Part shown: positions 39,924 to 43,599 of the stretch, in pieces
Numbering within the stretch: position 1 is the first letter of the stretch
How the letters are laid out: every line of letters starts with the position of its first letter
Virus record (IMG/VR): IMGVR_UViG_3300046449_000331
Span: 1 to 43,599 of that record
Length of the DNA: 43,599 nt
From: a virus
Direction: 5' to 3' (one strand)
Notes under the pieces: model-generated
What the model was told of the DNA's origin: nothing
Databases searched by the model: none
The model's input: the letters and a program-made list of their open reading frames with translations, nothing else
Position numbers and translations under genes: made by a program

Positions 39924-40172
39924 CTATTGGCTGGCCATGCCAACCATCATCGACCCCAGTGCGACAAGGTGGATCAGCATGATCGCCCTGTCATTCCACA
40001 GGGTGCCCACGATGAACCAACCGATGACGCCGACGATGAACAGATAGAGGTTCCATGGCGTCCAGCCGAATCCCGTTGCGGCGTATCCGAGGATCTGCAC
40101 GATCGACGCGGCCCATTTGATCCAGAACGCAAGTCGGGTGCTGCTGCGCAAGGCAATCAGATCAGACGGCAC
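39924..40172 (-). CDS. Small membrane protein (DUF6552-like)
   Basis: The 82-aa protein has two or three hydrophobic helices (WAASIVQILGYAATGFG, YLFIVGVIGWFIVGTLW, LIHLVALGSMMVGM) joined by GWTPWNLY and NDRAIM. This resembles short alphaproteobacterial DUF6552 proteins. The GTG start overlaps the SDR stop and has GGAGG upstream, so it is translated from the SDR mRNA. Its function is unknown. Confidence 0.6.
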   Translation of the reverse strand: MPSDLIALRSSTRLAFWIKWAASIVQILGYAATGFGWTPWNLYLFIVGVIGWFIVGTLWNDRAIMLIHLVALGSMMVGMASQ

Positions 40173-40866
40173 GGGTCAGCCCTCCGTCGATGCGCCAGTT
40201 CTGACCGGTGACATAGCCGCCTTGGTCGGACGCCAACCACCCGATGAGGGAGGAGACCTCTGCCTCGGTGCCATACCGGCCCATGGGGATGCGCGCGCGG
40301 CGGTCGTCTGTTTCGGGCAGGCTGTCGATGAACCCCGGCAAGACATTGTTCATGCGGATGTTCTTGTCTGCGTATTGATCGGCGTAAAGCTTGGCGAACC
40401 CTGCAAGCCCCGCGCGGAAAATCCCTGATGTGGGGAATAGCGGGTCGGGCTCGAACGCCGCGAAGGTAGAGATGTTGATGATCGCGCCGCCGCCCTGTGC
40501 TGCCATGATCGGGGTCACCAGTCGCGTGGGTCGGATCACGTTCATCAGGTACACGTCCATGCCCTGATGCCAATCGTCATCCGTCATCTCCAAGATGTCG
40601 CCCTTGGGTCCGTGACCGGCCGAGTTCACCAGCACATCCACGCGCCCCCACCGCTCCATAGCGCCATCGACCAATTGCGCCAGATCATCAACCGACTGGT
40701 TGGTGCCGGTGACACCGAAGCCGCCAAGCTCTTTGGCCAGTGCTTCGCCTTTGCCAGAGGACGACAGGATCGCGACCTTGAACCCATCGGCGGCAAGCTT
40801 TTTGGCAGCCCCTGCCCCCATGCCGCTGCCGCCCGCTGTGATTAACGCTACTTTTTCTACACTCAT
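40162..40866 (-). CDS. Short-chain dehydrogenase/reductase family protein lacking the usual Tyr-Lys pair
   Basis: The 234-aa protein has an SDR Rossmann fold: nucleotide motif TAGGSGMG near residue 11, NSAG, and C-terminal MNNVLPGFIDS and WRIDGG. Where the family has Y-x-x-x-K, this protein reads PTSGIFRAGLAG, with Ser and Arg at the two positions, while the NIST serine is retained. It may be a non-catalytic or altered SDR. AGGAGG lies before the ATG. It is divergent from the LysR gene, which may regulate it. Confidence 0.8.
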   Translation of the reverse strand: MSVEKVALITAGGSGMGAGAAKKLAADGFKVAILSSSGKGEALAKELGGFGVTGTNQSVDDLAQLVDGAMERWGRVDVLVNSAGHGPKGDILEMTDDDWHQGMDVYLMNVIRPTRLVTPIMAAQGGGAIINISTFAAFEPDPLFPTSGIFRAGLAGFAKLYADQYADKNIRMNNVLPGFIDSLPETDDRRARIPMGRYGTEAEVSSLIGWLASDQGGYVTGQNWRIDGGLTRAV

Positions 40867-40983
40867 GACGTTTGCCTCCTATATGTGTTAGACAGCGCTA
40901 GCGCGTCTGCTTCACAGCAGGTAAGCGCTTTGCAATGCTTCGACCAGCCAGACATACTGCTGCATGACGATAGGATTTCTACT

Positions 40984-41925
40984 GTGCCGACCTCGAACGA
41001 CCTCCCCCCTCTGAACGGGCTGCGCGCCTTTGCAGCGGCGGGCCGCCATCTTACCTTTCGCGCCGCAGCTGATGAATTGGGCGTGACTCAAGGTGCCGTG
41101 GCCCAACAGGTGCGCGGGCTAGAAGACCACCTGAACCTGCGTCTCTTTCTCAGAGAGCCGCGCGGGTTGGCCTTTACCGAAGAGGGGCGCGCCTATCACA
41201 TCGCGATTTCCCGCGCCTTCGACCAGATGGCCGATGCAACAGATGCGCTGCGCGCCGCGCCGTCCCACGTCACGATCAGTGTCACCCCGACCTTTGCGTC
41301 GAAATGGCTGATCCCCCGACTGGCTGCCTTTACCCAAGCGCACCCCGGCATTGATCTGCGCATCACCGCGACCGAAAGAGTGTCCAGCTTTCACGCGGAT
41401 GGTATCGACCTTGCCGTGCGGCAGGGCAATCCGCCGTTCGGGGCGAGCCTGCGCGCTGATCTGTTGTTCGAGCAGCAGATCGTCGCCGTCTGCGCCCCCC
41501 ATTTGGCAGAAGCGCTGAACACGCCGATGGACGCGGCAGGTATCGCAGTGGCGACACTGCTGCATGACACGCACGATCTTTGGCCGCAGTTCATCAAAAC
41601 GGCCTTTGGGCGCGATGTCCCGACGGCGCGAGGTCTGCGGTTCAACCAGACGACGCTTAGCCTTGATGCGGCGCTTGCCGGTCAGGGGATCGCCCTTGCC
41701 AACCGGTTTCTTGTCCAGCGTGATCTGCGTGCGAAACGGCTGGTGCAACCGATTGAAGGCGCATTGAGCGGTGGTAGCGGGTTTTACCTTTTGTCCCCAC
41801 GGCAAGGCTCCCCAAGCGGTGCCGCCCATGTCCGCGATTGGCTACTGGGCCGCGCCCGCGACGACGTGGCAGAGGCCGCCCTACGTCCAAACGACGAAAG
41901 CAACCTTCCCATAGCGGAACCCTGA
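40984..41925 (+). CDS. LysR-family transcriptional regulator (GcvA-like)
   Basis: From the GTG at 40984 (GATAGGA upstream) the 313-aa protein has an N-terminal winged HTH (LPPLNGLRAFAAAGRHLTFRAAADELGVTQGAVAQQVRGLEDHLNLRLFLR) and a C-terminal effector domain (VTISVTPTFASKWLIPRLAAFTQAHPGIDLRI). The APLxRAF-type opening and effector domain resemble GcvA-type LysR regulators. It is divergent from the SDR gene and precedes the molybdenum hydroxylase operon, so it could control either. An upstream frame to 40885 is less likely coding. Confidence 0.85.
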   Translation: MPTSNDLPPLNGLRAFAAAGRHLTFRAAADELGVTQGAVAQQVRGLEDHLNLRLFLREPRGLAFTEEGRAYHIAISRAFDQMADATDALRAAPSHVTISVTPTFASKWLIPRLAAFTQAHPGIDLRITATERVSSFHADGIDLAVRQGNPPFGASLRADLLFEQQIVAVCAPHLAEALNTPMDAAGIAVATLLHDTHDLWPQFIKTAFGRDVPTARGLRFNQTTLSLDAALAGQGIALANRFLVQRDLRAKRLVQPIEGALSGGSGFYLLSPRQGSPSGAAHVRDWLLGRARDDVAEAALRPNDESNLPIAEP

Positions 41926-41980
41926 CCCGCTGGCGGGGGTTCTTCTTCATAGATGTCACAAGACAAAGGGCCCCCTCCTC

Positions 41981-42487
41981 ATGAAGACGACACTGACCGT
42001 TAACGGCGAAGACCATAGTCTTGACGCCGACACCCGCACGTCGCTGCTGGATGCGCTGCGCAACCACCTGAACCTCACCGGCACCAAAAAGGGCTGCGAC
42101 CACGGCCAATGCGGTGCCTGCACCGTCATGGTCAACGGCCGCCGCATCAATTCCTGCCTGACGCTCGCCTGTATGCATGACGGCGACGAGATCACCACGA
42201 TCGAGGGTCTGGGCGACGAACGCAACCTGTCTGACATGCAGCAGAACTTTGTCAAACACGACGGTTTCCAGTGCGGCTATTGCACACCGGGTCAGATCTG
42301 CTCAGCCACCGCCATGCTCGAAGAGTTCAAAGCCGGCTGGCCCTCTAACGTATCCGGCAGTCTGACAGCCTCGCCCGAGCTGACCGACGACGAGATATCA
42401 GAGCGGATGTCCGGTAATATTTGTCGCTGCGCCGCCTACCCCAACATTGTCGATGCGATCCGCGAAACGGCGAAGGGGCAGTCATGA
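41981..42487 (+). CDS. Molybdenum hydroxylase 2Fe-2S subunit (PaoA/XdhA-like)
   Basis: The 168-aa protein has two [2Fe-2S] sites: Cys39, Cys44, Cys47 and Cys59 ([12 protein letters not shown]), and Cys98, Cys101, Cys148 and Cys150 ([18 protein letters not shown]). It passes electrons from the molybdenum cofactor to FAD. No Tat signal is seen, unlike periplasmic PaoA, so the enzyme may be cytoplasmic. The stop overlaps the next ATG (ATGA). Confidence 0.9.
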   Translation: MKTTLTVNGEDHSLDADTRTSLLDALRNHLNLTGTKKGCDHGQCGACTVMVNGRRINSCLTLACMHDGDEITTIEGLGDERNLSDMQQNFVKHDGFQCGYCTPGQICSATAMLEEFKAGWPSNVSGSLTASPELTDDEISERMSGNICRCAAYPNIVDAIRETAKGQS

Positions 42488-43467
42488 AACAGTTCGATTA
42501 CATCCGCGCCGGTGCGAATAGCGATGTCACCGGCACCCCAGATGCCACGATCATCGCCGGGGGCACCAATCTGCTGGACCTTATGAAGCTAGAGGTGATG
42601 ACCCCGGACCGGCTGGTCGATATCTCGCGTTTGGACCTCAAACAGATCACCCCAACCCGCGACGGCGGGCTGCGCATAGGTGCCTTGGTCACCAACTCTG
42701 ATCTGGCGGCGGATATGACCGTACGGTCGGATTATGCCGCACTCTCCTCCGCTCTGCTGGCGGGCGCGTCCGGCCAGTTGCGCAACAAGGCGACCACGGG
42801 TGGCAACCTGCTGCAACGCACCCGCTGCTACTATTTTTACGACACTGATCAGCCCTGTAACAAACGCGACCCCGGCTCCGGCTGTAGTGCGATGGAGGGG
42901 GCCAACCGTCTGCACGCGATCCTTGGTGTGACCGACAAATGTATTGCCAGCCACCCCAGCGATATGGCGGTGGCCATGCAGATGTTAGGGGCCGAGGTCG
43001 AGATCGAGACCACCGATGGTTTGACCCGCACTGTGCCGCTGTCCGACTTCTATCTGATCCCCACCGACCCCACCGACCCCGCCGTCGAAACCGTCTTGCA
43101 ACCGGGCGAGTTGATCACCGCCGTGATCCTCCCCGCCCCCGCCGAGGGTCGCCAAACCTACCGCAAGGTACGCGACCGCGCGTCCTACGCCTTTGCGATG
43201 GTATCGGTCGCGGCGCGGATCAAGGTGACGGATGGCAAGATCACCCAAGCCGCGATTGCCTGCGGTGGTATCGGATCAATGCCATGGCGCGATCCGGCGG
43301 TCGAGGACGCGTTGATCGGGCAAGAACCCGCGCGCGAGGTGTTCGGCAAAGCCGCCGATATTCTGGTCGCGGAGGCCGCACCGAAAGAGGGCAATGCGTT
43401 CAAGGTGCCGCTGGCGCGACGCACGCTTATCGCCACACTCAAGGAACTCACGGGGGTACAGCAATGA
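42484..43467 (+). CDS. paoB: Molybdenum hydroxylase FAD subunit with 4Fe-4S-type insert (PaoB-like)
   Basis: The 327-aa subunit has FAD-binding motifs [12 protein letters not shown] (23-34) and [12 protein letters not shown] (104-115). A Cys-rich insert carries Cys115, Cys125, Cys134 and Cys153 ([21 protein letters not shown]...[11 protein letters not shown]), matching the extra [4Fe-4S] segment of E. coli PaoB and unlike plain XDH subunits. The ATG at 42484 overlaps the preceding stop; the frame is open further upstream but there shadows PaoA. Confidence 0.88.
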   Translation: MKQFDYIRAGANSDVTGTPDATIIAGGTNLLDLMKLEVMTPDRLVDISRLDLKQITPTRDGGLRIGALVTNSDLAADMTVRSDYAALSSALLAGASGQLRNKATTGGNLLQRTRCYYFYDTDQPCNKRDPGSGCSAMEGANRLHAILGVTDKCIASHPSDMAVAMQMLGAEVEIETTDGLTRTVPLSDFYLIPTDPTDPAVETVLQPGELITAVILPAPAEGRQTYRKVRDRASYAFAMVSVAARIKVTDGKITQAAIACGGIGSMPWRDPAVEDALIGQEPAREVFGKAADILVAEAAPKEGNAFKVPLARRTLIATLKELTGVQQ

Positions 43468-43599
43468 CCGACGGTAGCAATATTTCGACCGCCGAACTGA
43501 CGATGGATGAACCCGATGACCGCAACCGGCTGGATGCCACGGTTCAGGGGTTGATCCACACTGGCATGGACCGTCCTGACGGCCCGCTGAAAGTATCAG
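43464..43599 (+). CDS. Molybdopterin-binding subunit, N-terminal fragment (PaoC-like)
   Basis: Forty-five residues are visible ([23 protein letters not shown]...) before the window ends. It starts at an ATG overlapping the FAD-subunit stop, the third place in this operon type, where the large catalytic subunit is encoded. The assignment rests on gene order; too little sequence is seen for motifs. Confidence 0.7.
   Translation, partial: MTDGSNISTAELTMDEPDDRNRLDATVQGLIHTGMDRPDGPLKVS

Noticed and set aside
1-43599. CRISPR arrays, restriction-modification genes or a mom-like gene
   Set aside because: No regularly spaced repeats and no methyltransferase motifs (such as DPPY or NPPY with FxGxG) were seen in the translated genes.

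Overview
The window holds a complete Mu-like (transposable) prophage, about 38.85 kb (863-39715), inserted in the chromosome of an alphaproteobacterium. High G+C, a tRNA-Gln of typical alphaproteobacterial form and the neighbouring enzymes suggest a Rhodobacterales/Roseobacter-type host; the species cannot be told. Both prophage ends can be placed to the base: the element runs 5'-TG...CA-3', carries 30-bp terminal inverted repeats (26/30 identical) and is flanked by a 5-bp duplication, GATAG (858-862 and 39716-39720).

Host flanks. Left: the end of a quinone oxidoreductase-like gene and a tRNA-Gln(TTG). Right: a small membrane protein and an atypical short-chain dehydrogenase (minus strand), a divergent LysR regulator, and the start of a PaoABC-type molybdenum hydroxylase operon (2Fe-2S subunit, FAD subunit with an extra Fe-S cysteine set, start of the molybdopterin subunit).

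Prophage, read from its genetic left end (right side of the window) on the minus strand. A plus-strand lysogeny block comes first: a LexA-like (S24) repressor, a zinc-ribbon/YbjQ protein and a large GHKL ATPase with a C-terminal PD-(D/E)XK-like nuclease region, which looks like cargo expressed in the lysogen and possibly a defence gene. A convergent small basic protein lies between the last two. Between the ATPase and the phage end is an element with three copies of one 11-12-nt sequence able to form alternative hairpins. The divergent early operon encodes a Cro/Ner-like regulator, small proteins, a ParB-like protein, MuA-type transposase, MuB-type ATPase, several DNA-binding proteins, a DUF3164 protein, a DnaA domain-IV-like protein, GemA and one Mor/C-type activator.

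Late genes: lysis (amidase, holin candidates, DUF2730-like protein), packaging and head genes in Mu order (gp26-gp37 type) with a three-ORF insertion between the small and large terminase genes, then a siphovirus tail (tail tube, chaperone with a G GGA AAC -1 frameshift site, 942-aa tape measure, DUF1833, NlpC/P60, TipJ) and a long tail fibre with an SGNH esterase domain. No sheath or Mu-type baseplate genes are seen, so the particle is probably a siphovirus of the B3/RcapMu kind. Two identical 27-bp blocks centred on a perfect 16-bp palindrome lie upstream of the lysis gene and of the protease gene, where Mu has its C-dependent promoters Plys and PI. They are strong candidates for activator-dependent late promoters.
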